Positions 42,381 through 54,251 of a stretch of DNA of 64,000 bases are shown piece after piece (position 1 is the stretch's first letter; the number at the start of each line of letters is the position of its first letter). The notes beneath the pieces are model-generated. The model saw only the letters and a program-made list of their open reading frames with translations. It did no database searches and was not told the DNA's origin. A program made the position numbers and the translations under genes. The stretch is from Muscardinus avellanarius (Eukaryota > Chordata > Mammalia > Rodentia > Gliridae), in contig OY726560.1 in NCBI GenBank assembly GCA_963383645.1, positions 64,672,323 through 64,736,322 on the forward strand, in the 5' to 3' direction.

Positions 42381-42730
42381 TTATGGTTTCCTTTTAAGAC
42401 ATACTTTAAAATTATAATATAAGACTCACAAAATATTATTGGGCCAAAGTAATTTAACTTGGCTAGTCTTTTTAGTGATTTTAAAATGTTATAATTTTTC
42501 AACTGGGAACTATATAAACTAGAAATGTAATAGTGTACAGTGGGTCTGTAAGCATCACCGTTTCAGAGCATTGTGCATACATCATTTTATCACCACTTAT
42601 GTATGAACAGTAATGGAACTGGAAAAATTTTCAGTTTTAATATTAAGGCCAAACAAATAAAGTTTAACAATGATTTCTAAATAACTTTTAATATCAGAGA
42701 TAGAATTTCATATGATGCTAAAAGTTACGA

Positions 42731-42930
42731 ATTTTTTTTTTTTTTGGTACTCGACATTGAACCCAGAGGCACTCTATCTCTGAGCTACACTCCCAGCCCT
42801 TTTTACTTTTTTATTTTTATTTTGAAACGAGGCCTCACTAAGTTGCTGAGGCTGGTCTTGAACCTGCCATCTTCCTGTTTCAGCCTCCCCCAAGTACTTG
42901 GATTACAGGCATGCACCACCTTGGGTACCC
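42731..42930 (-). mobile_element. B1-dID SINE (antisense), type III
   Basis: Poly-T, 'ggtactcgacattgaaccc', 'ctctgagctacactccc', 'ggattacaggcatgcacc'. Confidence 0.9.
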
Positions 42931-42944
42931 TTTCTCCAGCTTCA

Positions 42945-43350
42945 TGAACAGCCATGCTAACCCTTCAGTTCTGCCTTCCACTCATCATGGACTTCTCTTA
43001 GCATTTGGAAGCCAAGACTGCCATAATCCAATGTGAGTCTTCCATATGCCTTCCCTTCGCCTGGAATGCTCTTCCCCTTTCTATTCAGTGGGGTGACTCT
43101 CCTTCAGTTTTCACCTTAGTGCCTCTCCCTTAGGAGGACGTTCTCTGAGCTTCTGCTCCAAGTTCCATCCTGCTTCTAAAAGCTCTCTTGCCTTTCACCT
43201 TTCATGCACATCACAGACTTGGCTAACATCAGACTTCTTCAAGAGACTGCATGCCCCTCGAAGACCATAATTACTTCATCTCTGGGCTCAGCATAAGGTC
43301 TGGCATCTGATAGGTGCTCAAAAATATTCATTGAAAAAGTAAATACAAGA
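42945..43350 (+). mobile_element. L2 LINE 3' end
   Basis: 'gcctggaatgctcttcccc', 'cttctgctccaagttcc', 'gggctcagcataaggtctg' and 'ataggtgctcaaaaatatt' follow the L2 3' region, ending in the (GAATGAAT)-like terminus. Confidence 0.8.
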
Positions 43351-43479
43351 ATGAATGAAGGTGGTCTAGGGAAGGGTGGTGGGGGAGGGAGGGAAGGAGA
43401 ATTAATGAAGGAAATGCTTCCATTGATAATATCTACATATGTGAAAATACCAATGCCAATTTCAATATCATGAATAGGG

Positions 43480-43595
43480 AAGGGGGAGTGGGGAGGGAGG
43501 CAGGGGTAGCTCATCAATTTCTGTGTGTATGTATGTCACTATCACTGTGAACTACCTTATGATGTGAGATTACATGCACCAATAAAAGTACATAT
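43480..43595 (+). mobile_element. L1 3'-end fragment
   Basis: A G-rich tract 'gaagggggagtggggagg', 'atgtatgtcactatcactg', then 'gattacatgcaccaataaaa'. The end is of the same type as composite elements A and B. Confidence 0.8.
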
Positions 43596-43600
43596 ATATG

Positions 43601-43830
43601 AAGCCGGGTGTGGTGGCACATGCTTGTAATCCCTGCGCTTGGGAGGCTGAGACAGGAGATTTGCATAGGTTCGAAGCCAGCCTCAGCTACTTAGTGAGAC
43701 CCTGTTTCCAAATAAAATATAAAATAGGTCTGGGAGTAGAGCCCAGAGGTAGAAAGCCTCTGGGTTCCACCCCTAGTACCACCAAAAAAAAAAAAAAATA
43801 ATAATAATAAAATAAAATAAAAATAAAAAG
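43601..43830 (+). mobile_element. B1-dID SINE, type II
   Basis: 'agccgggtgtggtggcaca', 'catgcttgtaatccctg', 'aggtctgggagtagagccc', 'cccctagtaccaccaaaa'. 'tatatatgaa' flanks both sides as TSD. Confidence 0.92.
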
Positions 43831-44575
43831 TATATATATATGAAATACTAGAAAGAAATTAAAATAATCATGAAATTATCTCAAAATTATAAAAAGAATA
43901 AATAAGATCATATTTCTTAACAAATATATGCCAGTCCTTAAATTAGTTGCAAAGGATGAATAGTCATATTAAAAAAAGTTTGCAGTTCTTCTATTACTAC
44001 CATGTTTCTGTGGAGGGGGAGAGAAAGCAGAATTGTTGAGTGTTCTTTATTCAGTGATATTAATTTTTATATAGATTGATCAATTGAGAAAAGTGGATTC
44101 TAAGGGTATAAGAGAGAATATGTTGATAGACAACAATATTCCAGTTGTTGTCTTTTTTTCTCCTAAAATAAAAAGGCCATTTTTAAAAAATTTTGAAATT
44201 GTCTTACAGTACCCTTTAGTCCACTGTATCCACCTCATATATATGTATATCTCATATGCCTCTCATATGTATATCTCACATATATCTGTAGTTTTAGAAT
44301 CAAGGAGTGTGACCCATGAACAGAGAAAATGCTGGCGACTTATTTTTTCAAGTGATATTAATACTTACACTATTTCCATCTATATAGAAACTGGTAGAAA
44401 CATTTTATTCCATCAACATAGAAAACCAATCAGATAATTAAAGCCTCTAAATTCTCAGACAACAGATTCCTTTAATGCGTTTTCAAAGAGGCCCACCTGG
44501 ATTCTGTTCAGCTTAGTCTCAGGTTTCTTGCTTTGTCTCGCTGTGATTGCTGCCATTACCTGGTTCCTAACCATC
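43831..44575. other. AT-rich unrecognised DNA
   Basis: No named repeat. The plus-strand frame at 44084-44437 has no recognisable domain. Confidence 0.4.
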
Positions 44576-44577
44576 TA

Positions 44578-44885
44578 CACTTGTGTTATCCAATATGCCA
44601 GCCACCAGCCATATGGTGGACTTAAGATGTGGTTAGTCCAAATGGAGATTTACTGGAAGTATAAAGCACACACTAGATTTCTGACAGAAGAAAAAAAGAA
44701 AAATATTAATATTTTTCTATTGATTACATGTTGATATGATAATATATTGGATATATCGGGCCAAATAAAATTTATTATTAATGATGTTTTCATCTGCTTA
44801 TTTTTCCTTTTTAAATATTGCTACTAGAAAATTAAACATGTGGTTGCATTATTCTACGCATTTGACAGTGTTGGTCTGAGTTTCT
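44578..44885 (+). mobile_element. DNA-transposon relic (MER type)
   Basis: 'ttatccaatatgccagcc', 'gtggttagtccaaatggag', 'ttgattacatgttgatatg', 'ccaaataaaatttattatt' and 'tgctactagaaaattaaac' match in order a non-autonomous mammalian DNA transposon I recognise but cannot name safely. A second copy lies reversed at 49025-49500. Confidence 0.6.
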
Positions 44886-45439
44886 GGAGAGTTGATTTAT
44901 AGGGTCTGGAAAACAAACTGACCCACTGCTGCTCAGTTATGCCCACCAATCTTTTTTTCTTTGCCAGAAGCTATGGTTGTTCATAGAGATATAGAAACAA
45001 AACAGATTCTGTATTTGGCTTTGTGGAACTCATAAACTGGGATAGAAAAAGTTTCCTTGCAGTGGGGATTTTTGCAAGGAGTGTTGAATTACAGTAGAGA
45101 CCAGAAACATGTTATGTGTCAATTTTGCAGAATTTTTTGTGAAATCACAAGCAGTCTGGAGTTGCCGGCACGTGATGATGCAGGAAGAAATGGGAGATGG
45201 GTGTGGAGAGACGGTCCAGTCTTGAAAAGCTCTGCATGTGAAACCAAATTGTACCTTGCAAGCAGAATCACCCTCTGGAATTTAAAGCAGAATCATGTCA
45301 ATCGGGCATATGACCTAGGAAGCTACAGTGCAGAATGTATTTAACCTTAAATCCATTTAGCTCTCTATTGAAAATTATATTATATTTTATATCTATAATA
45401 TAAATCTGTTTTTAGTATCCATGGTGTGAGGGCCCTTCA
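44886..45439. other. Unrecognised DNA
   Basis: 45055-45345 holds a 95-codon frame without domain resemblance; taken as chance. Confidence 0.4.
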
Positions 45440-45452
45440 AGATTGTGCAGGA

Positions 45453-45667
45453 GGCCGGGCGTGGTGGCGCACGCTTGTAATCCCAGCATTTGGGAGGCTG
45501 AGACCGGAGGATCGCAGTTAGCAGACAGTCTCAGCTACTTAGTGGGGCCCTCTGAAACTTAGTGAGACTCTGTTTCAAAATAAAGAATGAAAAATAGGGT
45601 AGGGGTGTAGCTCGGAGGTCAAATACCCCTGGGTTCCATCTTCAGACCCGAAAAAAATAAAAGAAAA
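45453..45667 (+). mobile_element. B1-dID SINE, type I, young
   Basis: 'ggccgggcgtggtggcgca', 'ggatcgcagttagcagac', 'gtgtagctcggaggtcaa'. An exact 13-bp TSD, agattgtgcagga, lies at 45440-45452 and 45668-45680. Confidence 0.95.
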
Positions 45668-45838
45668 AGATTGTGCAGGAGTAACCTCTGAGAGGCAGAC
45701 GGAGGGGAGAGATGAAGCACGCTGGAGCTGCAGAGCAGCCATGGAGCCCCACCAGAAGGCCGCCTAGATCCAAAGTGAGAAGTTTTCTGTGTGCAGTGGG
45801 CAGAAAGATACATTCTGTTTGGATCAAGAATATTTCTA

Positions 45839-46034
45839 AGCCAAGCATGATGGTGCACGCTAATAATCCCAGCATTTGGGAAGCTGAGACAGGAGGATAC
45901 AGGTTCACGGACAGCCTCAGCTACTTAGTAAGGCCCTTTGCAACTCAGTGGGACCCTGTTTCCAAATAAAGAATAAAAAATAGGGCTGAGGGTGTAGCTT
46001 TGAGGTAGAATGCCCCTGGGTTCCATCCCCAGTA

Positions 46035-46072
<38 letters not shown>
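45839..46072 (+). mobile_element. B1-dID SINE with (CA)n tail
   Basis: 'gccaagcatgatggtgcac', 'gggctgagggtgtagcttt', 'ttccatccccagtaccac', then about 19 CA units. aagaatatttct on both sides is the TSD. Confidence 0.92.
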
Positions 46073-46074
<2 letters not shown>

Positions 46075-46239
46075 GAATATTTCTGGTTGGGTGTGCCAGC
46101 ATAACAATCACTTTATTGGAAAGTCTTCTCCGGTAATTTGGAGTTGTTCAACTTCTACTATCCTGATAGCACTCATCACAGTTAGTTGCCTTTATGCATT
46201 CTTTGATAAAAGTCAGTCTCCCCATCCACAAGGCACTTG

Positions 46240-46352
46240 AAGAAGGCCAGCGCCTTTTATGTTTCTGCTTACTATTGTAGCTCCAGACTGTTAGCATAGC
46301 ATTTGGCACCTAGTAGGTCCTTGTTAGACATTTGTTAAATGAATTAATGAGT
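46240..46352 (+). mobile_element. L2 LINE 3' end
   Basis: 'attgtagctccagactgt', 'gcatttggcacctagtagg', 'acatttgttaaatgaatt' are typical of the L2 3' terminus. Confidence 0.75.
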
Positions 46353-46464
46353 TTTTACTCATTAAGGCATGAAAATTGGAAAAGGAATAGTCCAAGGTCA
46401 GCATTGTGGAACAAGGCAGTCCTTAGGCTGTCATGAAATGGACCCCCAAAACTAAATTTAATAT

Positions 46465-46680
46465 TTATTTGTTTTTATGGTACTAGGGATTGAACCCAGG
46501 GCATTCTACCTCCAAGATACATCCCCAGCCCTCTTTTTCATTCTTTATTTTGAAACAGGGTCTCATTAGGTTGCAGAAGGCCTCACTAGGTAGCTGAGGC
46601 TGGCTTAGTGAACCTGCAATCTTCTCGTCTCAGCCTCCCAAGTACTGGGATTACAAGTGTGCACCACCATGCCCAGTTCA
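46465..46680 (-). mobile_element. B1-dID SINE (antisense), type III
   Basis: 'atggtactagggattgaac', 'gggtctcattaggttgcag', 'gtgtgcaccaccatgccc'. Confidence 0.92.
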
Positions 46681-47315
46681 AGAGCTAAATTTTAAAGTCT
46701 TCTAACCCTCAAAAAATATGACTGACATTTTCATATTATCTTGGATGTATTTGCCAGTTATTTTGCCTGCAGGGAAAATGCATAGTATTTAAAAGAAAGT
46801 ATTATCCAGTTTAGGGAATGTCATAATAGCTTTCCTGATTAGGGATGAGAGTCCAGGAAGCAATTAGATGCACTAAATAAATAAATGAATAAATGGTCCA
46901 TAAATAAATAAATATCTCATAGGAATTGAAGCAAATAGCCCTAAATGATTCTAATTTAATTGGGAGGAAATATCTTCAACTTACAGATGAGTTGTCAATT
47001 TTTTTTATTTACCCTAACAAGAAAATAATAGCCCATAGATAGCAAGGAGGGTTATGTAAGAACGCTAAACATTGCCTCAAGAGCTCTGTAACTGCATGGA
47101 AAACACCACTTAGAATTTTAAACCAAATAGAATTTGAGAAAAACTAGAAAATTCCCCATTCGAGTCATGCTTATGTGAAGATGCAGAGAAAGGTTTGTCA
47201 CCTTAGATTCATCCAAAAATAACATGTACAGCACACTTTGGGGAGGAGAAATAGTAACCCTCAGAGAATTCTAAGAATCAGCTTATTGGTTTCGGTAACG
47301 ACATTAAAGACGGCA
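46681..47315. other. AT-rich unrecognised DNA
   Basis: Includes short AAAT-type runs at 46876-46915; nothing else recognised. Confidence 0.4.
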
Positions 47316-47950
47316 GTGGCTAGCATTTGTTGAATTCTTCCCCGGTTGCAAAGTACTTTCACATAATGATGCATCTTTTCATTCTCACAGTAACTTCCTG
47401 GGCCAGCTATTCATATTATTTTATAAATAAAGAAGTCAAATCATAAGCATAGGATGGTATCTTAGGTCAGGTTCTCTAGAGCCGGAGTCAGTGGCAGGGT
47501 TTCTTGCACAATCACGTGTTTGGAGAATGCTTTCAGAAGGAGCAATAGGAAAGCAGAGTGGTCCAAGAGAAAAGCCTTAGAGCACATGGGGTCTGCTGCA
47601 GACCAGTCATCTGGGGCTCTTGAGGGGCTCTGGAGTGCACTGCATTCAGAGCCGGCCCCATTTGGAAGCCAGGGGCTGGCCTTGAGTCACTGATTGCTGG
47701 TGCTGATGTTTTGGACAAAGCAGATCCTCCTGGATTTCCATGAACTTCCATGTCTGGAGAAGTGGAGAGTTCTGTTCTGTTAGCTGCCAACATTCAAAGC
47801 CATTGAGGAATGGTGCACCAATCTGGTAATGGGGGACTGGGCTGAGGAACTGATAGGATCTATTATCAACTGCTGCTCAAGATAATGCGGGGAGTATGTA
47901 TCAACTACACTTGGGATCCAGAGCTGCTGATGGCAAGCCTAGTGCTCTTT
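47316..47950 (+). mobile_element. MIR SINE split by an unidentified insert
   Basis: The MIR 5' part runs 47316-47450 ('gctagcatttgttgaattc', 'cacagtaacttcctgggc', 'ttataaataaagaagtcaa'). MIR-like end sequence ('gctgatggcaagcctagtg') resumes near 47925. The 430 bp between start 'aggtcaggttctctagagc', GC-richer than the flanks, and I cannot name them. Confidence 0.5.
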
Positions 47951-49020
47951 CCAACAATTAAATAGAAACCATTGATCCCCTCCCACACACACAAAAAGGC
48001 AATCGCTATATGCAGAGGTGGAATTTATTAGCCATATGCTAGTGCAAACACTCTCCAAATAGTATTTTGATGCTATTGGTTATATTGTGTTAATGAGAAA
48101 GCATTATAATCACAGATTTATTTTCTGAGTTCTAAGTATGTGAAATTCAGAAGTGACTAATTGATGTTGCCTAAAAAGCTACCTGATAAATATAAAAAGA
48201 CTCAACATTATAAACTACAAATGACCAAACTTCTATAAAAATTCATGATTAAATACTTTGCTGTACTTGCTCACTGTTGTATATTCATCTACAGAACAAT
48301 TTTACATACAGAAATAAGATGGAGAAATTCAAATTCCACTGGTGTATCTCCGCAAACTCGTGCAGAAAATGATTATATTCAAACCTAGTCAGTTGTAGAT
48401 TACCCGCTGTAGAATACGTCTATTGATTGTTTTTGCATTCCACATAAATATTTAATAATATGTGCTGCCATAAAACTCAGATTAATGTAATAGAACTACA
48501 GAGCCTGTAATATTTCAGCTGTAGCTTGTATCATAAGAATACAAGAATAAATAAAGCAGTAAATAAAGTGAAATATGTAATACTGCTGATAAATAATATA
48601 AATATCCTTTATGACTAGTGGAAAAGTAGTAGAAATGGTCCTGAAAGGCACAGTGCAATAGTGAACTTTCCCCCAAAGCCACATCTGGAAAGAAAAACTC
48701 CAAACATATTTTCAAAACAATCTTTGATTACATTGAAACTGTAATATTATAAAAAATTAAAAAATTTTAATTAGTGAAATTCAGTTAATATTATACTAAC
48801 AAATTGCAAGAGGAATATTAGATATAGTTCTTTTATTTGGTTTTGAAGGAGCTAATAAGAAATTATTTTGAGAATAAGATTTGAAGATGTGTGTATGGTA
48901 AGTATTAAGTTTTGTTGACAAAATGGCTTTTCTAATAGTTTCCCTGACAATGTTCCAACAATGAAGAGTTTGGGGAAAGGTTAGCTTTCTGAAATAAATA
49001 TTGTATTAATTTAGATTATT
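47951..49020. other. AT-rich unrecognised DNA
   Basis: About 1.1 kb, very AT-rich, no repeat recognised. It may contain conserved non-coding DNA, but nothing in the sequence proves it. Confidence 0.35.
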
Positions 49021-49024
49021 TAAA

Positions 49025-49500
49025 GTGGTGCCATCCAAGTAAATAGAATGCAAGTCAGAGGTATAATTTTAAAATTTCTAGTAGTCACATTAAAAAATAA
49101 AAATAGGTAAATTTCTTTTTTTTTTTGCAGTACTGGAGATAAAGCCCAGGGACATTCTACCTCCGAGTTATGCCCCCAGCCCTATTTTTTATTTTAAAAC
49201 AGGGTCTCACTAAGTTGCAGAGGGCCTCACTAAGTAGCTGAGGCCAGCCGTGAACCTGTGATCTCCTATCTCAGCCTCCCATGCCACCATGACTAGCTGG
49301 TAAAATTCATTTCAATTGTATATTTATTTACCCCAATATAGCTAACATATTGTCACTTAAACATGTATACATTATGAAAATTATTGAGATATTTTACATT
49401 TCTCACCCTTTCTGCACTATAGCTTCACATTTTGGTGTATTGGCCCCTTTTAGCCTGTCTCAGAGTGGACCAGCCATGTCTCCAGTGCTCCACAGCTCTC
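49025..49500 (-). mobile_element. DNA-transposon relic (reverse copy) split by a SINE
   Basis: 'ggtgccatccaagtaaatag', 'atttctagtagtcacatt', then after the SINE 'taccccaatatagctaaca', 'aaattattgagatatttt'. This is the reverse of the element at 44578-44885. Confidence 0.55.
49110..49302 (-). mobile_element. B1-dID SINE (antisense), nested
   Basis: 'gcagtactggagataaagc', 'ctacctccgagttatgcc', and the B1 half cut short ('cctcccatgccaccatgac'). ggtaaatttc / ggtaaaattc flank it. Confidence 0.88.
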
Positions 49501-51050
49501 GTTCTTCTCACTAGATTTTATTGTGACTTCTGCTGGGTCCTGCCCTAGGGCTAAGTATGTAAGAGGTCTGTTCCAAAGGACTTAGGAGGTAAGGCAGTAA
49601 TGCTGGTAATAGCCTATGTTTAAATGTTTATAAAACAAGTAGAGGTGGCCTTTTCTGTAGTTTGCCTTTGTAGATGTTCTTACTCATTCCATAGCAAGAG
49701 ACAGTCTGCTCATAAACTTTATAGGCTTTGCTGCATTTGTTTTAGCTTCTAGGAAGAGAATCAAGTTTGGGGATCATCAACTCTTTATGGAGGTACTTTG
49801 GTGCCTGTGTCTGGCTGCCTTGGTTAGGTTTTACCAATCACAGTACGGAGTTACGCATATTGACGTATATGGAAATCAATGAGAGGGGCTATATGGGTCA
49901 CAGAATAAGACCCAGCCACAAATGCTAGATTCTTAATTAGGTGACAATTAAACTGACTAAAAGAAGGAACTTTTAAGATTGACACTCATACAAATGTGCT
50001 GTTTTATATGATAATTAAATACATACATACATAAATGGCCAGGGATAGAAATAATTAGCCTTTTCAATTTATGCCATGTGTTAACCTTCTGTATCTCATT
50101 TAACCAAGGTTATAAAACTGTTCCACTAAATTTTCTCCTCTGACACTCACACATAACTGGAGCTTGGGGTTTACAGGATTGTATGGAGATTATCATATGC
50201 CATAAAATTCTTCAAAGAATAATTTCTCTTTATAAAACAGAATCTGAGTCTTGCACCATAATGAATCATCTGGTTCCCTTAGGCAGAAAGTCTTTCTGCC
50301 ATGCATTAGATCCAGAAGTTATGAACAATCCTAAATGTGTACAGCCTTCAGATTATTCAAAATGGGATCTCTACACAGCCATACCAGAATATTTGTTGCT
50401 ATTGCATTTAATATCCACACAACACATGTTTGTTGAGTGTATTTAGGTGTCTGAAGAATGCTAGGTGTGGGGAACAAAGACAGCCTAGGTGTGGTCCTAG
50501 CCTTCAGGATGAAGATGATTCTGTCTGACAAATGTTAGGTGTTGTGACTAGCTCTTAATGTGCCTCAATGGCAGGACATTGATTACCCGCATGCAGAGTG
50601 TTGCTAGATATTAGGTTTCAGACTTGAAGTCTGAGTTTTTTCAGAGACTGCCTCCCAAGCCTTATGTAGATGCCTTGTTCTGTTGAAGAAAGATTGAAAG
50701 GCAGATACCGGCAGAACTCCTGCTCTAAGACACATTTTTGGCTAGCTCTTCTCTAAAGCAATAAAGACACTTAACTTTCTCACTTTGTAAGTCTATACAT
50801 TTTCAAAGGATGGAAGATTTTTGAAAAGTAAGCAGAATGCTAGTTTACATTATCCATTTTAAATGATGCTTGACAGATTAAAGGACTTGCATTTAGGAGA
50901 AATGGATTTTATAGTCATACAATATGAGTTTAGTATTAGAAAGAAGATTGGTAGAATCAATTAGAATGTTTCAGATACTGCTAAAGAAGATAAAACTGAA
51001 TGGAATTATGACTTATATGTTGTAAAATAAAAAAATTACAAGGTGATAAA
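49501..51050. other. Unrecognised DNA
   Basis: About 1.5 kb. The frame 50183-50446 has no domain resemblance. 50390-50560 has the feel of an ancient repeat but is not assignable. Confidence 0.35.
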
Positions 51051-51235
51051 TCTGGAGCGGTGGTACATGCCTATATTCCCAGTACACGAGACACTGAGAC
51101 AGGAGGATAACAGGCTTGATAGAGAACACTGTGCAGTAACCTAGCAAAACTCTGTTTCAAAATAAAAATAAAATAAGGTTGGAGGAGTACCTCAGAGGTA
51201 AAGGTAAAGTTCAATCCCCAGAACCCTTTCCCACC
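51050..51235 (+). mobile_element. B1-dID SINE, old
   Basis: 'ctggagcggtggtacatgc', 'gacactgagacaggagga', 'tttcaaaataaaaataaa', 'gttcaatccccagaaccc'. Confidence 0.8.
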
Positions 51236-51299
51236 TCCCACACCTGCTACAAGTCTATTAAGGGGAAAATCTCTTTCTGTGGCTATGAGAATGAGAATA

Positions 51300-51498
51300 T
51301 AAACGGAGTGTGGTAGTACACACTTGTAATCCCAGTATTTGAGAGGCTGAGACAAAACAATAGCAGGTTCACAGCCAGCCTCTTTCTGGGAGGCTCTTTC
51401 CAATTTAGTGAGACCCTGTTTCAAAATAAAAGATAAAATAGGGCTTGGGGTGTAGCTCAGAGGTAGAATGCCCCTTGGTTTAATCTTTAATCCCCAGT

Positions 51499-51552
<54 letters not shown>
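51300..51552 (+). mobile_element. B1-dID SINE with (CA)n tail
   Basis: 'aacggagtgtggtagtaca', 'tatttgagaggctgagac', 'gcttggggtgtagctcag', then about 23 CA units (51506-51551). Confidence 0.9.
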
Positions 51553-51555
<3 letters not shown>

Positions 51556-51609
51556 AAAGGAAAAAAAAAGTAATGAGAATATAAATACTTATTTGGTCCT
51601 AAGAAGAAA

Positions 51610-51663
51610 TTGTCTATCTATCTAGCTATCTAGCTATCTATCTATCATCTATTTATCTATCTT
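51610..51663. repeat. (CTAT)n microsatellite
   Basis: Tetranucleotide CTAT/CTAG units with a few interruptions. Confidence 0.9.
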
Positions 51664-51666
51664 TAT

Positions 51667-51885
51667 AGCCAGGCACGGTGGCACATGCTTATAATCCCAG
51701 TACTTGGGAGGCTGCGATAGGAGGATCACAAATTTATGGCCAGCCTCAGCTACTTAGTGAAGCCCTCTGCAACTTAGCAAGACCCTGCTTCAAAATAAAA
51801 AATAAAAAGTAGGGTTGGAGGTGTGGCTTGGAGGTAGAATGCCCCTGAGTTCAATCCCCAGTACTTCCCCAACAAAAAAATCGAT
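51667..51885 (+). mobile_element. B1-dID SINE, type III
   Basis: 'agccaggcacggtggcaca', 'tacttgggaggctgcgat', 'ggaggtgtggcttggagg', 'gttcaatccccagtactt'. Confidence 0.93.
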
Positions 51886-52059
51886 ATATAGATAAATCTA
51901 TAATATTATAAATTACATATATTTATTTCAAAGATGATAAAATACTGGGAAATAAAAATATCAGACCTAAGTGAAAAAGTATAACAATTTTATAATGTTA
52001 GGCTTTTTAATCCATGTCCATTTTTTGAAATCGGCCAGTTAAAAAGTTTGCAGTAGTGC

Positions 52060-52190
52060 GTAAACTAATTGAGGGTAGAAACTGACTTCTTAACTGTATT
52101 CCCAGCATTTAGCAATGCATGCCTTTTAATAAGTTATCAGTAGATATTTGTTGAATGATTAGATGAATAAATGAATTAATAAATTATTTA
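52060..52190 (+). mobile_element. L2 LINE 3' end
   Basis: 'ttgagggtagaaactgact', 'gtattcccagcatttagc', 'gtagatatttgttgaatg'. Confidence 0.75.
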
Positions 52191-52519
52191 AATAGTAAAT
52201 CTAAGGAGAAAGGACAGGAAACTAGTACGCTTAGACCCATTATATATTATGCTTTACTGAGGGCATCACAGACAGTCCTCTCAGACAGTATTATGCAAAG
52301 TATTGGCCAGGGACTGGTTCCATCCACAAACTCTCACTAAGTCATGAAAAGATAGCGCAGAAAGTGAAGGTAAGCATGTGGAATATTTTATAGCAATGCC
52401 AGAACCGTCAAGGGTGTGGTTGTGCTTTTCTCAATTTATTCCTTATTATTAATTACAGAAGCATTGGTCTGTAAAAAATTGAAGCAAAACAAAAGCAAAA
52501 AAGAAGAGACCATTCCTTC

Positions 52520-52645
52520 ATTGGAGAGTTTTAAAATCACTGCCCTAAAGTACACACTACAATCCCAACTGTACTGATGAGGAAACCAAAGTCAGTAATT
52601 CACGCAGCCGGTAAAGGCCAGGATCCTTGGAGCCAAAGCTCTCCT
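52520..52645 (+). mobile_element. MIR SINE fragment
   Basis: 'tactgatgaggaaaccaaa', 'taattcacgcagccggtaa', 'ggagccaaagctctcctgc' follow the MIR core order. Confidence 0.6.
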
Positions 52646-53340
52646 GCTTTCTTAGCTAGAAGACAGATACATTTGCTAGTTAAGGGCTTGATTTTATGAC
52701 CTGTTCTTATTGATAAAATGAAAACAGAAAGCATGTGGCTATTTTTCTAAATTCCAAATGCAAATTGGGCCTCACTGGTATAAATAACAGCCTTTCCTAG
52801 CAGCAGTAATATTTCGGATTCATGCCAGAAACTACAAAATGCAGGAAGAAATACACAGGAAGTAAGTGGAAAGGCGAAGCTTCATGCCTGGCTTGTGACT
52901 TACGCTGAGAAGATGAGTGTTAAGAAACTGAGAGTTTAATATACTTCCCACGGAGACCTTTGTCTTACTCTAGCCCTGCTGCTGAAGTAGTACCAGTCTA
53001 GGATACTGTCTATTTACAGTGATTTGGAGAAGTGAGAGGACTAGTTGGGTTACCTGGGGAATAAAATCCATCCACTAATTCTCTCACCCAAGAATTTGCC
53101 TGGAATATCCAGGATATCCAATGCTTTGTTTGCTGGTTTGTGCCTTCCTTTAGTTGAATAATCACTTTTTTCTTTAGTTTGTGCATAAAGAAATCCTGGT
53201 TTTCAGAAAACCAAAGACTCCTAAGTTGGTAGCAGGAGATGATTTGATCATATGAAGTTAGGATTCTTTACATATTCAAAGGAATCTCCCACCCTTGATT
53301 GTTGTATAAATGTAAAAGAAAATAATCTTGATGCAAGAAT
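52646..53340. other. Unrecognised DNA
   Basis: No named repeat or gene. Confidence 0.4.
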
Positions 53341-53343
53341 ACT

Positions 53344-53545
53344 TGAGCCAAGTGTGGTGGCACACACCTGTAATTCTAGTACTTGAGAGGCTGAGACAGG
53401 AGGATTGCAGGTTCAAGGTCAGCCTCAGCAAATAGTGAGGCTCTCAGAAACCTAGGGAGATCCTGTTTCAAAACAAAAAATAATAAGGGCTGGGGTTGTA
53501 ACTCAGAGGTAGAATACCTCTGGGTTCAATCCCCAGTACCGATAC
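53344..53545 (+). mobile_element. B1-dID SINE, type III
   Basis: 'agccaagtgtggtggcaca', 'tacttgagaggctgagac', 'gctggggttgtaactcag', 'gttcaatccccagtacc'. 'gaatacttga' and 'gatacttgaa' flank it. Confidence 0.93.
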
Positions 53546-53944
53546 TTGAATTTATGAGTTTGTTACTTTATGAGTTTGTTATGAGTTTGTTATCTAGGAA
53601 GTCAAATGGTTAAAGTAATAACTAGGGCCCAGTTACTACTTGTTTGCTGAAGCCCTGTCTGCACTCCTAGGCAAGATCTGATGCTCAGAAGCCAAGCAGC
53701 CCGGGAGGGCCCAAGTTCAGGCGGAGGCTGGATGACCACTTGGGGGCGGTGTTGTCAAGGGCACCAGGTGAGTGCTAGGCTGCTGAAAGAGACCATGCAA
53801 GAAGGTTCTTCTAACCCTAACCTTCCTGAGAAAGAGGGTCTTTTATTCTGTTTGGGTAGACACTTGATACACTTCATAGAATCACTCCACATTTTAAAGC
53901 AGATTTAGAAAGCTCAGCTTCAAGAATCACTTCTCTTTATCTTT
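53546..53944. other. Unrecognised DNA
   Basis: A short 'tatgagtttgtta' motif is repeated three times at 53556-53595. The frame at 53681-53908 has no domain resemblance. Confidence 0.4.
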
Positions 53945-54121
53945 TTTACTTTGTGTGTGTTTGGGTGGCTTGAACCCAGGGGCTTTCTACCTCTGAGCTA
54001 CAATTCCACCGTATTTTATTTTTAAACAGTCTTTCAGAGTTACCTCCATTGGCCTGGAACCTACAATCCTGTCTCAGCCTCCTAAGTACTGGGATCACAG
54101 GTGTGCGCCACTGGCTCCAGC
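53945..54121 (-). mobile_element. B1-dID SINE (antisense), old
   Basis: 'gggtggcttgaacccaggg', 'ctacctctgagctacaat', 'gggatcacaggtgtgcgcc'. Confidence 0.85.
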
Positions 54122-54200
54122 TTCTTTTCGATTTACTCGCTTTCCCCAAAAGGGAAATGCATATTAGATAGCGCCTGTGGGGATTATTAAACACGAGCAC

Positions 54201-54203
<3 letters not shown>

Positions 54204-54250
<47 letters not shown>
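54204..54250. repeat. (GT)n microsatellite
   Basis: About 23 uninterrupted GT units. Confidence 0.97.

Positions 54251-54251
<1 letters not shown>

Noticed and set aside
51071..51547. A 158-codon minus-strand frame starting with alternating Cys-Val
   Set aside because: It is the complement of a (CA)n tail and two SINEs. The peptide is the standard antisense-SINE translation seen many times in this window.
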